The notes beneath the pieces are model-generated. The model was given only the letters and a program-made list of their open reading frames with translations, ran no database searches and had not been told where the DNA came from. The translations under genes were made by a program, and so were the position numbers. Positions 6,187 through 6,557 of a stretch of DNA of 6,557 nt are shown here, in pieces. The DNA is from Alphaproteobacteria bacterium (GTDB lineage Bacteria; Pseudomonadota; Alphaproteobacteria; RF32; CAG-239). The number at the start of each line of letters is the position of its first letter. Position 1 is the stretch's first letter. Location: NCBI GenBank assembly GCA_017557925.1, contig JAFYWO010000072.1, forward strand, positions 1-6,557, written 5' to 3'.

Positions 6187-6557
6187 ATGATGACTAGCAA
6201 TTTAACAGAATTAACAATCAGCGAATCGCTAAAAAAGCTTAAAAAAAGGGAGATTTCTCCTGTTGAACTGACAAATGCTTATATAGAAAAATTAGAAGAA
6301 AACAAAAAGTACAATGCTTTTGTTACAACCACTCCTGAAATAGCTTTAGAACAAGCAAAAGAATCCGAAAAAAGATATTTAAACGGAACAAATAAAAAAT
6401 TAGATGGTATTGCGCTTGGTATAAAAGACTTATTTTGTACTAAAGGCATTAGAACAACAGCTTGTTCTAAAATAATAGATAACTTTATTCCTCAATACGA
6501 ATCCACGGTCACTCAAAATTTGCTTAATGACGGAGCTTTGTTTTTAGGCAAGCTAAA
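6187..6557 (+). CDS. gatA: Asp-tRNA(Asn)/Glu-tRNA(Gln) amidotransferase subunit A (partial, C-terminus off the right edge)
   Basis: The first 123 residues of GatA, the amidase-signature subunit that hydrolyses glutamine and passes ammonia to GatB for tRNA-dependent amidation. The catalytic-triad Lys is K80 in GIALGIKD (74-81), followed by LFCTKGIRTTACSK (82-95), YESTVTQNL (104-112) and DGALFLGKL (115-123). The wording around the Lys resembles alphaproteobacterial GatA. The cis-Ser and nucleophile Ser lie beyond the window. Two consecutive ATG codons (6187 and 6190) open the gene. GGAG at 6177-6180, inside the end of gatC, serves as ribosome site and suits either, so the first residue is uncertain by one. 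The frame is open to the window end. Identification is firm. Confidence 0.97.
   Translation, partial: MMTSNLTELTISESLKKLKKREISPVELTNAYIEKLEENKKYNAFVTTTPEIALEQAKESEKRYLNGTNKKLDGIALGIKDLFCTKGIRTTACSKIIDNFIPQYESTVTQNLLNDGALFLGKL

Overview
This is an AT-rich window (about one third G+C by eye) that reads as ordinary bacterial chromosome, densely coding on both strands with standard stop codons. It most likely comes from an alphaproteobacterium. The N-terminal extension and core wording of the UvrD-type helicase, and the wording of GatA around its catalytic lysine, resemble alphaproteobacterial proteins as I remember them. The low G+C and A/T-tract-rich spacers would suit a host-associated or gut lineage, but that is inference and no taxonomic marker gene is present.

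Layout, left to right. Positions 1-2657 hold three genes on the minus strand, read from right to left: a MoxR-family AAA+ ATPase, a DUF58 protein (its usual partner), and a family 2 glycosyltransferase cut by the left edge. MoxR and DUF58 are 20 nt apart and are almost certainly co-transcribed. The glycosyltransferase starts 59 nt after DUF58 with no visible terminator between them, so it may belong to the same transcript. A 122-nt divergent spacer (2658-2779) separates this group from a plus-strand DNA helicase of the UvrD/PcrA type (2780-5197). All its helicase motifs are visible; it also has a tyrosine/asparagine-rich linker and a C-terminal Tudor-like domain.

The helicase converges on a small GtrA-family membrane protein (5220-5690, minus strand) with only 22 nt between the stop codons. 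A 205-nt A/T-tract-rich divergent spacer (5691-5895) leads to gatC and the first part of gatA on the plus strand. These encode two subunits of the GatCAB amidotransferase; gatA runs off the right edge.

Functionally, the window combines three separate themes: chaperone-type AAA+ remodelling (MoxR/DUF58), DNA repair (UvrD), and translation (GatCAB), with two envelope-glycan genes (GT2 and GtrA) placed apart. I see no mobile element, CRISPR array, tRNA, rRNA or convincing new system. The points most worth a second look are the single N-terminal membrane helix on the GT2, the minimal MoxR-DUF58 pair followed by a glycosyltransferase, the Tyr/Asn-rich helicase linker, and the regularly spaced A/T tracts upstream of gatC.
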